DNA of 64,000 nucleotides. Origin: Tretioscincus oriximinensis (lineage: Eukaryota; Chordata; Lepidosauria; Squamata; Gymnophthalmidae). Every line of letters begins with the position of its first letter. The stretch's first letter is position 1. Position numbers and translations under genes: made by a program. The notes below the pieces were generated by a model. It did not search any database. It was not told the DNA's origin and saw only the letters and a list, made by a program, of their open reading frames with translations. Below, piece by piece: positions 22,721 to 34,397 of this stretch. The stretch spans positions 916,317 to 980,316 of the forward strand of contig JAJVDF010000255.1 in NCBI GenBank assembly GCA_022410635.1, in the 5' to 3' direction.

Positions 22721-22844
22721 GAAGGAGGAGGAGAGGATAGGGTAGGGGAGCAGGGGGGGGAGGGGGGGAGGAGGAGATGGGGGAAGGGAGTTTGGGGGCA
22801 CGAAGGAGAAAGAGGATGTGGTCAGACATTTTTTCCCCATCCAG

Positions 22845-23245
22845 TCATTCTCTGGAATTTACTTCCAGAAGAGATTGTGACAGTAACCATTCTGAATGCA
22901 GATAAAATGATCCTTCCCATAACAAAAGGCTTTAAAAAGCCAGGTTCATTGACCATATTTGAGCTAAAGCTGGGGATTGTGGTCTGGATGGTTTTCAGGA
23001 AGGTTTGCATAAATTCATAGAGGACCAACTGTATGAATGGCTATCAGAATACCCCCTCTGTGATGGAGCAGCAACCAGTATTCCTGGAGTCCCGTTTACA
23101 GGAGTCGAGAACAGAGGAGGGGATTGCCTTATGTTGTGTGAGAGTGCCCAGGTGCAATTGGTAGGCCCCTGTGTGAGACAGAATGCTGGACTGGATGGGC
23201 CCTGATTCAGCAGGGCTCCTCTTATGTTCTTATGAGGAATAGATG
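22845..23245 (+). mobile_element. CR1-type LINE 3' end
   Basis: TCTGGAATTTACTTCCAGAA, then GAGACAGAATGCTGGACTGG and TTATGTTCTTATGAG. A second, more decayed copy of the UTR continues to about 23450. Confidence 0.7.
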
Positions 23246-23492
23246 CCCAGCTGTTGCCTCCAGACAGGAGAGACAGGCAGGGTGCCTCTAAAGGCTAATT
23301 GGAGGGTATGGAGAGAAGTGAAGATTTTTCCTTTGTTATCTTCTGCTTGCGATGCCAGAAACAATTGGTGGGCCACTGTGTAAAAAAGTATTATGGGCTA
23401 GATGGACCGTGGTTTGATTCAGTAGGGCTCCTTTTATGTTTATACTAGTGGAATTAGCCCATTGTATTATGGTAATGTAACAAGCTCTAGTC

Positions 23493-23958
23493 CAGTCTTT
23501 CTCAAAGTGGGCGATAACACCCCCTTGTGAGCGCTGGAGGCCTATAGGGTGGCAGTGAAGGGCCCAGAGAAGATTGGGGGGCGTTGAAGCGGTTTAGGGG
23601 GGCGATGGCTAATTTAAAAATGTTTTTTTGCTTTTAACACAAACTTTACCGCTCCTTTACGCTTAACGCGCGTTTCCTCATGTAGCACCATCTAGGGGAC
23701 TAGACAGTAACTATTTTCTGTCCGATAGTTGTCAAACTGTACCAGTGCGAAGCGAGAAGTTTCTAGTCCATTCTCGAAAGTACTAGGCCCTCCCACTTCC
23801 TCATATAAAAGCGCACGTGCCATCCAGCCAGTCAATTATTAAAATAATGACTGCGATTGTGATTCTTAAGATGTAGTAAAGTAAAAAAAATTGGGGGGCG
23901 CTAGAAAATAATTAATTCTCAAAGTGGGCGGTAGACAAAATAAGTTTGAGAACCTCTG
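23493..23958. mobile_element. Non-autonomous hAT (Charlie-like) element with perfect 8-bp target duplication
   Basis: Ends CAGTCTTTCTCAAAGTGGGC and, inverted, GTTTGAGAACCTCTG. CTCTAGTC flanks both sides exactly (23485-23492 and 23959-23966). The 466-bp body has no transposase frame. Confidence 0.9.
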
Positions 23959-24659
23959 CTCTAGTCCTTCCTCCCCATTGCTCCCATCCATGCTCCCTCC
24001 CAACCCCTTTCACTTGCTGGTTCTATGTTTTGTTCTTTCTATCTTTCCGTTTTCCTTTCTTTATCGTCCTTCCCTCCCTTCCACGTTTCATCCATTCTTT
24101 CCTTTGTTCTTCCTTGCTTTCCTTCCTTTCCCTCCCAGTTCTGGTCCCAGTACTGAACCTTGGGGTATTCCACTTCTCACATGTTTCCACCCAAAGAACT
24201 TCCAGTCTCTAACCCAGGATTCTGGTTTCTGGAGGCTGCCATAGTTCCAAGCCCTATCATTGGTCTTTGGAGGCTGCCAAAGTTCCGAGCCCTGTCTATA
24301 TTGAAGCAATATTGGATCCTGGATGTTCTTTCCCCTAGTGTTAAATAGATTTCAAATTATTTTTACCCCTCAAATTATTTTCAAATGACTGTTTAAATTT
24401 GTAGTTTCAAATGAAATCTCAACAGTGAGATGGCCATGCACTTAAAATACTGATTCTGACTAGAATGAACATTAGTGAGCTTTAGTTGTACACTATCGTA
24501 CTGTTGCTTCTGTCTCCAGAAACAGTGCAAATGTACAGTAGCACATTACCCAGATTAAATTAAATATTTAAATTAAATTTAAATAGATTAAATAGAAATT
24601 TAAATAGATTAAATTTCTAATTTTTATATATTGTATAATACACAAAGGCCACTTCCTCA

Positions 24660-25110
24660 TCACATGGTTTGCCTCACTATTTCTTTTTTAAAATGCGTTT
24701 ACGATCCATCCTCATCTACCTCAAAGCTTCCATGCTGCTCCAACACATTGCCTAGCAATCTTGTCACATGACGAGCCCCATAAGGCATTGCTGCACTTGG
24801 CTTCCTACAATTTCCAGCATTCTCTGCAAGCCTTTCTACAATTCCCAAGCATTCTCTGCGAGCCAAGAGTCAATGAACTTTTACATATTGCCCCCAAGTC
24901 TCACGAGATTTGCCAAGTTCATATTGCTGAATGTCCTTATGAATCTTTCTCTTGGATTTTATAAAATGCCCGCTGTTGAATTGCACAAATTGTGGTGGCT
25001 AGAATTTTCGTTACAATGGATCTTTTTAGCATGTGGATTGCTGCACATGCGTGCTCTTGTGGGGTGGATTGAAGGTGATGTTGCTACCATTGGTAGAAAT
25101 CATGCTTAGG
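24660..25110 (+). repeat. Unclassified dispersed repeat, plus copy
   Basis: Partner of 17060-17525 in the other orientation. The readable frame contains FAKFILLNVLMNLSLGFYKM. Text such as CCAGCATTCTCTGCAAGCC also recurs in weaker form near 41850. Confidence 0.6.
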
Positions 25111-25146
25111 GATGTGGCTATAGACATTATTTTTGGTTTCGTATTC

Positions 25147-25152
25147 TTTAAT
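25147..25152 (-). terminator. HEPHL1: Candidate HEPHL1 polyadenylation signal (ATTAAA)
   Basis: On the minus strand an ATTAAA hexamer lies about 190 nt after the stop codon. No AATAAA is closer. It overlaps the edge of a dispersed repeat, so the true 3' end may be elsewhere. Confidence 0.25.
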
Positions 25153-25339
25153 TTGCCTTTCCTGTGTTGCTTTTGGAAATCTTTGTTAGATAGATTTTCT
25201 AGTTGTCTTTTGTTTGCGGATTTTTGTGTTTGACTATAAATTGTCAATAGAAATGTGACAATCCTATATATACAATCCTGAATATAATATAATGGGTAAT
25301 AATACTAAAAATTTCAGAGAAGTCCTTTTCACAGCCCAG

Positions 25340-25542
25340 TTACAAAGTTTCCAATGGAAGAGCACAATTTTGACCAACAGCACTGTAACGGATCCCTTTC
25401 TTCTTGCAAAGTAGTACAAGCATAACGATTAACACAGTAGCCGAAAGCAAAAGTCCAGCGGAAAAAAAAACTTCAAGCAATGTGCTTGCAGTTCTTGGGC
25501 CCAGAGTTTCTCCAAAGAAGTCAATTCCTGTTCTGTTAAAGC
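25340..25542 (-). CDS. HEPHL1: HEPHL1 last coding exon: membrane anchor and stop
   Basis: Acceptor TTTCTCTGTCCACAG. It encodes GFNRTGIDFFGETLGPRTAS, a hydrophobic helix (LLEVFFSAGLLLSATVLIVM, then LVLL), a basic stop-transfer CKKK, and a short cytoplasmic tail ending LPLETL before TAA (25342-25340). The C-terminal anchor separates HEPH and HEPHL1 from secreted ceruloplasmin; gene order then favours HEPHL1. N-R-T is a possible glycosylation site. The 203 nt are open. With all exons joined and 13 nt added to the damaged exon, the total is in frame. Confidence 0.94.
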
Positions 25543-26585
25543 CTGTGGACAGAGAAAGACATTTGTCAAAAGTGTACCGACAGACATATACTGTTCTGAC
25601 ACTTGCAGGTCAAATACAAACTAAATTGGAAGTAGCATGAAATAATTCATATTTCTGAAACTTCATATACATAAGGGAGATAATATGTTAAATGTGGGTC
25701 GCGTTCAAACAGAACTGATTGGCCATTGAGACCTGTTCAAAAGCCCCTCTTGGATCTTGGTTACTCCTGTATTTTAATTCGGCTTCATTAGACTTTCTGG
25801 GTTCCAACAAGGGGGAGAGGGAAAGTGATTTGGATCCACTTCATTGTTTTCTCTCATTCCCTGCCATGTTTTGGCTACGTTTTGGTGGCCGCACAGGGCA
25901 AGTAAAGAGTGAAGACATGCTACAGACAAGGCTGCAATTTTTTTCAAAAAAGACAACAACCTGGTTTTGCGCATGTTTTCACTCGCATAAAACCAGGAAT
26001 TGTCACCTTTGGATCTGTTTCTGGCTCCAGCTGGAGCCAGAAGCTGAAGAGTTGAGGATGTCAAGGACACACATCACATACACATCGTGAGGAGAGAAGA
26101 GAAAGTAAAGCCTTTTATTGTTTACAAAGCTTGCTTATATCCTTTCCAACACTTTCCAGCTGCGCACCTGCGCACTTACATAAATGCGGTTATTTACAAA
26201 CCCAGATAATTAGGTTCAGTTGTTGAGAGAAACTTTAAGGAGTAACTAGAGACCAGAGAAAGAAACTGATAACAGAAGGAAAAGAAAGTCATCCTAATTA
26301 TCCTAACACACACTACCAAAACATCCTGAACTCTAGTTAACCTCAGAGGCCTACTAAAAAACTCTGTGATTGCGAAGCCTGAACAACACTCATGCTAAGC
26401 TTTCATACATGACCCTCTCTACTGACCTGGGTTTGCCCAACCATCAGCTGCGAGATGGCCACCATCCCTACAAGAAGCAGCCCCAAGGATCAGGGTGCAC
26501 AGTAGCTAGGGAGATCGTTGAGAATCTCCTCTTTGCTTCTGCTGCTTTCTGAAATTTTCTGGGAAATTTTGCCAGGAGACCAACC
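25543..26585. other. HEPHL1: HEPHL1 last intron, 3' part, no recognised element
   Basis: Unique-looking sequence. Opposing frames at about 25720-26090 show no family features. Confidence 0.55.
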
Positions 26586-26589
26586 ATCA

Positions 26590-26880
26590 CATTGAGATGA
26601 TGGTTCTTATTCATCTACTGGCGACTGCTAGATTGACTGAAGCTAAGGCCAGTAGGGGGTGCTCACCCCTATCCACGGCAGACATTTGGGCTTCGAACGA
26701 CTGACCTCTCTGTTGACAGGCGTGCTCTTAATCTTTGCACCACTGTGCCTCAATTTAACCCTACCATGTAACTGTTTTTTTATTTATTTTCTTTAGGTGT
26801 TTGGATTGCTGTATCCTGTTCTGAGACCTTAGGGTATAGGGCAGGATATAAACACAAATAATAAAATACCGTAAATTTGA
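26590..26880 (-). mobile_element. Sauria-type SINE (antisense) next to an L2 tail (sense)
   Basis: GGGGGTGCTCACCCCTATCC and TTGGGCTTCGAACGACTGAC mark the antisense SINE to about 26755. CTGAGACCTTAGGGTATAGG marks a sense L2 tail at 26775-26880. Confidence 0.7.
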
Positions 26881-26904
26881 ATAAAAATTGAAGCCATTAT
26901 AAGT

Positions 26905-27015
26905 TGTTTCCAATTATGAGTCCAGCAAAGGAGCTAGCAGCACTTTGAGGCTAACTTGAGAAAAGTGGTTGGCATAAGCTTTTGTAGACAGGTCTACTTC
27001 TTCAGATGCTGAGGG
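26905..27015. repeat. Fold-back element fragment
   Basis: GTCCAGCAAAGGAGCTAGCA and GTAGACAGGTCTACTTCTTC match the elements at 14285 and 51723. Confidence 0.55.
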
Positions 27016-27254
27016 ACCAATTATGAGTGTTATTGGTGTGCTATGGCAAGTCTTGTTAATAGTATTCTGCTTGGCCCCCAAACTGTACCTTTTCCAGTGT
27101 TCTTGCCATTGGCTGTAAGAGGGTCATATGCAGCAGTAGTTACTTCTCCTGAGAAAAGGAAAGAAGAGCCAGGGGAATAAGAAACATTGGCCATTGTCAC
27201 ATACCAGTATGGTATATCATGCTGCCATCATAGACCTTAGAAATAGGGAAGGAG

Positions 27255-27790
27255 GAAGAAGGGGGAGGTTTGGTTTTTATACCCATTTTTCTCAACCTGA
27301 AGGGAATCAAATTAGCTTACGTAGTGTTCCATTTTTATCTTCATAATAGGTACCTTGTGAAGTAGGTGGGGCTGACAGAGCTCCAAAAAATGCATCATGG
27401 AGGAGTGAAGAATCGAACTGGAAGACTTCCAGAAAAAAGTCTGACACTCTAAACCAGGGTTCCTCAAACTACAGTCTGGGAGCCACATGCAGCCCACCGA
27501 AGACATTTATCCGGCCCGCTAGATGTTGTCGCTGCCGCCGTCTGTCCTGCTTAGCAGCCGACTAGTCCCTGGCCCAAAGTAACACACCCCTTGCCTTTTC
27601 AATAGCGCATGCGCACAATACGCACTTCATGACATGCCCCATAACTAAGAATTTGTTCATAGTTTTTTTAAAACTATAGTCCGGCCCTCCAGCAGTCTGA
27701 GGAACAGTGAACTGGCCCCCTATTTAAAATGTTTGAAGATCCCTGTGCTAACCATAAGGCCAGACTGGCTCACTAGTGCTCTGGGGGTTG
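27255..27790 (-). mobile_element. SINE interrupted by a hAT element
   Basis: Antisense SINE as at 3090 runs to GTCTGACACTCTAAAC (27456). A hAT-like element follows (CAGGGTTCCTCAAACTACAG to GTTTGAAGATCCCTG, 27457-27748). CTAACCATAAGGCCAGACTG then completes the SINE head. The 8-bp flanks CTCTAAAC and TGCTAACC match only partly. Confidence 0.7.
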
Positions 27791-27904
27791 GGGTAAATGT
27801 GGCATGATGTGGAGGTGTTGTTGGGTGGGGCAGGTGAGTTGGTGGGGGTATGGTGAGCCATTGGAGGTGGGGACCCTTATGTCCTCTTGTTAGCCTCTGC
27901 CCTG

Positions 27905-28195
27905 CCAGTGAAGCTGGTGGTAGCTAGCATCCTAAATAACTTCAAGACAGGATTAGACAAGTTTATGGACACCAAGGGTATAAATGGGTACTAGAATGGA
28001 TGGAGCAACAGGCAGGACTCCTGAAATACCATTTGCAGGGAGTCAAGAACAGGTGCATATTTTGCCTTTTTCTGTTCAGACTGTCCAGGTGCAATTGGTG
28101 GGCCTCTGTGTGGGACAGAAGGCTGGACTAGATGGCCTCTGGCCTGATCCAGTATGGCTTTTCCTATTCTGTTATGTTCTTACGTTATGTACACA
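27905..28195 (+). mobile_element. CR1-type LINE 3' end
   Basis: CAAGACAGGATTAGACAAGT, then GGACAGAAGGCTGGACTAGA and TTATGTTCTTACG. Confidence 0.75.
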
Positions 28196-28409
28196 ATTCT
28201 CCCCACATCTGGATGTTCCTGCATTGAATGTATTCCTCACCTTAAAAGCATCTTCAAAGTGAAAGCAGAATGCTAGTAGGGAGCAGGAACTCTGTAGTTT
28301 GCACTGGACTAAAGAAGAGCACTTTGTTTTTGCACATACTTATCTTAAAGCATATTAACTAATTTCAGAGATGTGTCATTAGATGATTGACTATTCTTAC
28401 TTTTTTTTC

Positions 28410-29050
28410 ATAAAAACATAAGAGGGGACCTGTTGAATGGGGCCATAACTCATTTAGTCCAGTATTCTGCCTCACACAGTGTCCCACCAATTGCACCTGG
28501 CAGTCAGTCTCAAGCAGAAGAAAGAAAAGCCTTCACCTGTGCTTGATTCCCTTCCATTCCATAGGCAGTACCAAGACATCAGTACCAAGACATCAGTCTT
28601 AGAAGCCTAGCTTCCATGAATCTGTCTAACCCTACAGCATCTGAAATCTATTACCCAGGCTTCTAGCTACCACCATCTCTCATGAAAGTAAATTCCATAG
28701 ACAAATTACTCTTTGAGTGAAAAAATACTTTCCTGTTATCTATCTTAACTTGTTTATCCTTTGGTTTCATGGAATGCTCCCTGATCCTAGTATTGTGTGA
28801 TAAAGAAAATCTGTTTTCTCTATTTATCTTATCCATCCCACGCATGATTTTATATACTTCAATGAGATCACCTCTTCAACACCGTTCAAACAGCATCACC
28901 AGACCTCTTTAACTTCCCTACCCTCAGATATTGTTGTTTTAATACATTAATTTGGTTTTAATAGGTTGACTTGACATTTTATTGTAACTGCCCTGAGACC
29001 TTCAGGTATAGGGCGGAACAGAAATGTAAATAATTAAATAAATAAATATT
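28410..29050 (-). mobile_element. CR1-type LINE 3' end (antisense) followed by an L2 tail
   Basis: CAGTATTCTGCCTCACACAG to AATGAGATCACCTCTTCAAC is CR1 antisense. CCTGAGACCTTCAGGTATAG at about 28990 is a sense L2 tail ending in (AATA)n. Confidence 0.7.
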
Positions 29051-29308
29051 CTGTCTCTGCCATCTTCATATGTGAATGCATAAATAAATTATGCTTGTTG
29101 CAGAAGATCAGTCAGGGTGATCTTGTGTTGAAAAAGGATGGTTTCTACATGGCTCTCTTTGTGCTGAGATTTTTCTATTCTGAACAGCGACTGAGTAAGA
29201 CAAGAGCGGACTCTGAAATGTTGATCTGATTTTGGTCCATTCCCCAAATGCATCATCTATCCAACACTTTCAAAAACCAGCATTTCCTCACAAGTGAGAC
29301 TGCCTTAC

Positions 29309-29468
29309 CTGATTGCAAAATGGTATAGGTTGCCTCCATCCCAGCGTGCATGTGGTTATGGACGTGGCAATGCAAAAGCCACGTTCCTGGGTTGAAGGCT
29401 ACGAGTTCAATCGCTTGAAATGTCGCTGGGAAGAGGTCATACACATCTCCTTGGTGCTCATGGTCCAT
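29309..29468 (-). CDS. HEPHL1: HEPHL1 exon, domain 6 with HCHVHNHMHAGM copper motif
   Basis: Acceptor CTTTATCCAG. The exon encodes MDHEHQGDVYDLFPATFQAI, ELVAFNPGTWLLHCHVHNHM and HAGMEATYTILQS. The HCHxxxHxxxxM signature (HCHVHNHMHAGM) is the multicopper oxidase copper site: His-Cys-His links the type 1 and type 3 coppers, with the second His and the Met as type 1 ligands. It is 160 nt, phase 0 to 1, with a strong TCAG|GTAAGG donor. This is the most diagnostic exon of the gene. Confidence 0.97.
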
Positions 29469-29849
29469 CTGGATAAAGACAAGAGAGTGGATAAATTTTA
29501 CTATTAAAAAAAAACAGTCATGTTCTGTTTTTTGCAAGGCTATAGAATCTCAGCCTGAAATGTCAGAGCATGACAGCATCAGGAACTTCATCCAATGCCA
29601 ATCCAGGGGTCGAATGCTTTGTGGCTACACAGCCTGACCTGATCCTGCTGGGTTGGGCATTGGGTCAGTCAGGTAAAAAGCCCCCAGCCTCTTAAAGAAG
29701 TAACTGTGTTGGTCTTTGTTTAGAAAGTCCAGCAAGAAGAAGACTTACTTACAAAATCTCGCGCTGCCTGCCTTCCTCTTCTTAGTCTCCAAAGACTGCA
29801 CCCATCTCATTTTACCTGTTCACCATGATGCTGTTTTAGATATACCAAC

Positions 29850-29989
29850 CTTGAACAGAAAGGTCTCTCCGTGAAAATGGGCAGTGTGGACATCACTTTC
29901 GCTCCCCATTCCTATCAGGTACCAGTTTGTGACTTCACCAACATTCATTGTTAACCCATGGAGGTTGCTAAAGATCTTTCCGTTGATAG
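29850..29989 (-). CDS. HEPHL1: HEPHL1 exon, domain 6 with HTAHFHG copper motif
   Basis: Acceptor GGTTTTTCTCAG; the exon encodes [20 protein letters not shown], then [20 protein letters not shown] and TFLFK. In the HxxHxH motif (HTAHFHG) the first His binds the type 1 copper and the other two belong to the trinuclear cluster in ceruloplasmin-type oxidases. All are present. It is 140 nt, phase 1 to 0, with a weak AAG|GTTGGT donor. Confidence 0.95.
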
Positions 29990-29999
29990 CTGAGAAAAA

Positions 30000-30360
30000 C
30001 CACAGAATGGATTTCCAAGGTTTAAAGGTCTATCGGGGATTTTCCAAATACAGACAAAGTGTACACAAGATAATCGATCTCCTTTATTCATGAGTTTAAA
30101 GCCTGCAAGCTATTCATGTTCAAAAGTGAGGCTCTGACAACCTCTCTCACTATTCATGGCTCTATAAAATGAAAGTCATGCATATGCAAGGGATTGCCAT
30201 TGCTAAGCAGCTAGTTTTCAGCATCAGAAGAGACATGAGGGGTGGTGACAGACAGATTTGACTCTCCCATTGTTTGTGAGTTTGGGGACTTGGAGATAAA
30301 GTATGACTAACGTTATAAAAAAATAACTTCTGTACATCGTTTCTGAGATATATTTCAAGA
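30000..30360. other. HEPHL1: HEPHL1 intron, no recognised element
   Basis: Nothing recognised. Confidence 0.5.
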
Positions 30361-30364
30361 GTCA

Positions 30365-30895
30365 TTCAAAATCTTTAAAAATCTTGCTGCAAAGGAACAT
30401 ACCCTTTCCCCACATATGACAAGGAAACACCTCCTCTTTCTCATGCATTCTGGTACAGATCCCATGAAGCTCTAGAAGCCTACAACTCCCATGAAGCCCT
30501 GCTTCTCATCTGCTATTTGCTGTTCCTGCTTTGTTATCAATTGATTGAATCCAAAGCAAAAAAGTCTCACTTTAAAAAAGTGTGAAGTTTGATAGTGCTG
30601 TGGGCAGTGTTAATAAAAATGTTGTATTTTCTTGACTAAATTTAGCAGGAAAAACAGCTTTTCTATGCCCTGCCTTGCTGAAAGGGTTACGAGACAGGAC
30701 TGGAGTCTTGGAAAGTCTTTAAGTGTTGTCCAAATGACCCCATGCAAACAAACTGCATAAAAGGATTAGGAGGGGAAAATGTAATATTGGCCCTTCCTAA
30801 TGCTACCATGGCTACAGTTAGGTGAGGCAAATCCCCCCAAAATCATGACATAAAAGTGTGAGGGAAACTTTGTCTAGAACCACCCTTAGTCTGTG
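30365..30895. repeat. Unclassified dispersed repeat (copy of 59640-61390)
   Basis: Shared blocks with the second copy: GAAGCCTACAACTCCCATGA, TTAGCAGGAAAAACAGCTTT and GGCAAATCCCCCCA. This copy lacks the MITEs found inside the other. Confidence 0.6.
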
Positions 30896-30899
30896 CTAG

Positions 30900-32125
30900 T
30901 AACAGACAACAACAACAGAAATTGGGAGGACAAATATCTAAACAAAACTTGAATTTAGCCTATACAGTATTAAGGCTTCCAGAATCTGATCAGTGTTTTG
31001 GGAGCAAGTTTCCAAGTCTTATACTCTTGCAATTACTGATTTAGATGCTGTAACTCACTCTTTTTAATTGATGCTATTTGTTATACACTCTTTTTAATTG
31101 ATGCTATTTGCTTTTTACTCTATTGGTATTTTACCCTATTTATATTTACACTGTTTTTAATTGTTACTTGTTGTATTTTACTCTGTTTATATATATATTT
31201 TGATATGGTCAAATGACTAATCAATAAATCTATATATAAATATACAAAGCTTGAATGATATTTGTCAACCTTTGGTGTACTATTTTCAAGAACCAGAGAT
31301 AGATGTGTATCTCCCATCTTACGTTATAAACTTTCTAATCCATTAAGATGAGGAAGCAATATTGGGAAAACATTTACTTAAAGTGTTTGATTAGATTTGA
31401 CTAAGGATATGTCAGCTTCATGTACAATAGGATGTGACTTATCAATGCAATACTAAATAATAGTTTTGTGGTGTACTTATCAGTTACTAGATAAGGGATA
31501 GTATATAGTAAATCCTGCATTGACCCTGGCGGTCCCTTCCAATTCTATGATCCTATTAATTTTAGTTTAGTTAATTGTTTATTAATAAAAGAATTTTCAA
31601 ATTGAAAAAAAATTGAGAAAACACTGGGAAAAGAGTATGTTGAAAAATGGGGAATAAGGAGCAACTTGCAAATATACTGAATGTATCTATATTTTCTACT
31701 AGGTTGTAAAAGTATTTTTTTAGTATTTGGAAGGAACTGAAGCAGGAAGAAAGCAACAAGAATCGACAACAAGAAAAAACAAGGAAGAAAGCTGAATGCC
31801 ACGTGTTTGCCCAATAAAAAGGATAAGCAGCATGACAAATGGAAGCTCCTTCTCTTACCCTACATTAGTTTATGTGCTTTGTTTGAAGTTCACAGACTTT
31901 CCAAGCACTATAATGGACTTCAAACGAAGCCCATAAACAGTCACACAAGGTGCTTCTGGATGTGGCTGATTCTCCTGGGACTATATTGAGAATACTACTC
32001 ATATCTATGGCATCCCCAATATAGTCCTGACTTGAAACATTGCTATTCCAGGAAATTCTATAACAATGCTGGACTTCCCATAATAGCAAATGCTTCCTTA
32101 ATGTTTCCCTACAGCCTCTGCAATT
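30900..32125. other. HEPHL1: HEPHL1 intron, AT-rich, with a 30-bp tandem duplication
   Basis: CTCTTTTTAATTGATGCTAT occurs twice in tandem at about 31055-31110. No gene or classified repeat otherwise. Confidence 0.55.
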
Positions 32126-32129
32126 GTTT

Positions 32130-33420
32130 CCTTTTGAAATGGCTTGGTTCCAGATGAAGGAGTGCCTTCTCCCATATAGACCTGCCCGTGCATGAAATTT
32201 ACAGAGGAGAATTGCTTCTGATAATTTCTCTCCTTTCAGAGATGCAAGGGGTAAGGGCATGTAAGAGGGTCTTCTCTGTGGTGGATCCCACACTCTGGAA
32301 CAGCCTCCTTCTAGACACATGGCAGGCTTTTGACTCTCTTAGCTCCCTCTGCATTCTATCATTCTGTGGGCAGGGAGGGGGTTGGAGGAAAGGTACAGGT
32401 CTTTTAAAATGTTTTATTAATATGTGTTTTTTTATTGTTTTTCTCTTAACCCATCTCATAACCAATGGTGAGATTTGGAGGCTCTCCAAATCTCCCACAA
32501 TCGCCAAATAAAGCTTGTCGGGTATCCAAGAAAAGCTAAAGAAAGGTGTGTGGGTACTTGGCTATCATCATTAGGATACCTTCCAGAGGAGTAGCCACAG
32601 AAGTGCCAAGGAGACCCATGTAAGATATCTGGGATTTCCTTCTGCTGACCTAGCTCCCCACCTGGACCTACCTGCGTTGTTGCATGGTGCTTCTGGAGAG
32701 GTCTGTGCAAGGAGGGCAGCGCTGCCATGGCAACCGCCAGGATGCTCTGCTGGCGTTTACGTGAGTCCTGGAAACCACCACACGCTAGCTCCCCCATTAG
32801 GGGCCGAGCGCCTGGTCTCATGCGATTTTGCACGCCTCCTCACTGCAGGGTTGTCCTCCATGCCACACGGGACGATACAAGTGTGTACATGTGGTGCTCC
32901 GATGTAGGATCGCACTTTCCCAGCAATGAGCTGTTGTGGAACTTTGGAACTTTGCAGCGAGCTGATTGCTGGCAAGGTGCGATCCCATGCAGCAAGGAAG
33001 CCTCCATGTCACTTCTACTATTACGTGGATTTATCAGGTATCCTTCTCTGAATCACAGAGAACAATCACACCCTAATCACACACTGGAAACTGAGGTTCT
33101 TTCCATCCTGGAATACAGCCAGGTGCTTCTTGCCAGGGTGGCATGGCAGTTTGGGTAGCCTTTTTCACTTTTGAACACCCGAAAGTAGAGGTCCTAGAGA
33201 GATAAGGGAAGGCTGATCATCCTGATAAAAAACATATCTCTTCACCCAGGCTTTTGACTCTTAGCTCCCTCTGCATTCTGTCCTTCCAGGAAGGGAGGGT
33301 TGGATGAAGGGAGGGTTTGGATCTTTTCAAAATGTTTTATTGATTTTGCTTTTTTTTTTTACTTGCTCTTGACCAGTGCTAAGGGGCGGGATATAAATCA
33401 TTTTAATTAAATAAATACAT
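32130..33420 (+). mobile_element. L2-like LINE 3' ends flanking unrecognised sequence
   Basis: At 32230-32320 the sense strand encodes RVFSVVDPTLWNSLL, the L2-type C-terminus, followed by the 3' UTR to about 32520. A second UTR copy with GACTCTTAGCTCCCTCTGCA lies at 33240-33420. Between 32520 and 33180 I recognise nothing. Confidence 0.55.
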
Positions 33421-33424
33421 TGGG

Positions 33425-34390
33425 AAAATAAAGACTGCAGAAAAATCCAAAATTAACTTTTAACAGCTGACCTCTGCAGACGGAAGAAGAATTTAATCAG
33501 AAGAAAAGATATGATTGTAGTCTGTGTGGCTTTCAGTTTGAAAAGCTGAAAAGCCCTTAGGGTAATTAGTAAGTCCAAGAACTAGGTTCACAAGTCTTAC
33601 CTTGTACAGGATTACAGGCCCTGCTTTATATGGGTTTACTGGTATTGCTCCCTAATGTGTATAATGCCAGCTAATGCACATTAGCAACAGCAGCATGTTT
33701 GCACGTAGTAGGGTGGATGTACATGGCGCACAGGTGCAAAAAAGCAGAAGTGATGTCCTGCAAGCACTTACAATTCAATCTTCGGACATCCATCTGCATT
33801 GCCTACAGTGATACCTCTGGAGTTGCAAACCTGTATTTGGAGGCATCATCAAAGTCTGTGTTGATGTGACTGGATGCAGTGTGCGATTCAGCGTGGCGTT
33901 TGCACAGCTGTGCCTGGATTTCCACTCATGAAGGTGGATCTAGCTGCCTAATGCAAATGTGTGCAGCTGCAGCTAATGCACATTAAATTGAAGTATTTTT
34001 ACTCGTGCGTTTTAAGGCAGATACAAGCAAAAAGGGTGTGGGAATCATATGCGAACTGCATACACTTTATTAGAAAATCCCTCCGTATACGCGATGTGAG
34101 GGATGCTTGTCCCACATACCTTATACAGGGATTTTTCCAGTATTGCAGCTGGAGCCAGAAGTGACATTACACATTATGTCACTTCTGATTTCTGCTTCCA
34201 GGAATGGCACTCAGAGTGACATCATATCTGGTCCTGCCCTAGAACTGACCTCCAGAGGCTCGCAATTTTTGGGGTTCCCTGGGTTTGATTTCAAAGCTGG
34301 ATAACAGCCATGGCTATACAGCACTGCAGCGTCCTATGACCTTTTTTCAACTTCCACTCTGGATCTACATGAAAACAAAGTGGCAGATTT
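33425..34390. other. HEPHL1: HEPHL1 intron; one unclassified repeat shared with 60445-60680
   Basis: GAAGTGACATTACACATTAT and AATGGCACTCAGAGTGACAT (34150-34225) have close counterparts near 60560-60665. The rest is unrecognised. Confidence 0.5.
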
Positions 34391-34397
34391 GATGTAC

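Larger units (their letters stand above)
21761..25139. other. HEPHL1-PANX1 intergenic region
   Basis: The stop-to-ATG distance is about 4.0 kb. It holds, from the PANX1 side, a (TCTC/TCTG)-rich stretch near 21760-21850, a polypyrimidine tract with palindrome (22060-22720), CR1 3' ends (22845-23245), a hAT element (23493-23958), a small CR1 RT scrap near 24130-24200, an AT-rich patch (24545-24615) and a dispersed repeat (24660-25110). I see no coding exon. Confidence 0.7.

Noticed and set aside
23820..23835. TATA-like ATATAAAAG as the PANX1 promoter
   Set aside because: Lies inside a hAT element on the wrong strand and 2.4 kb from the CpG island.
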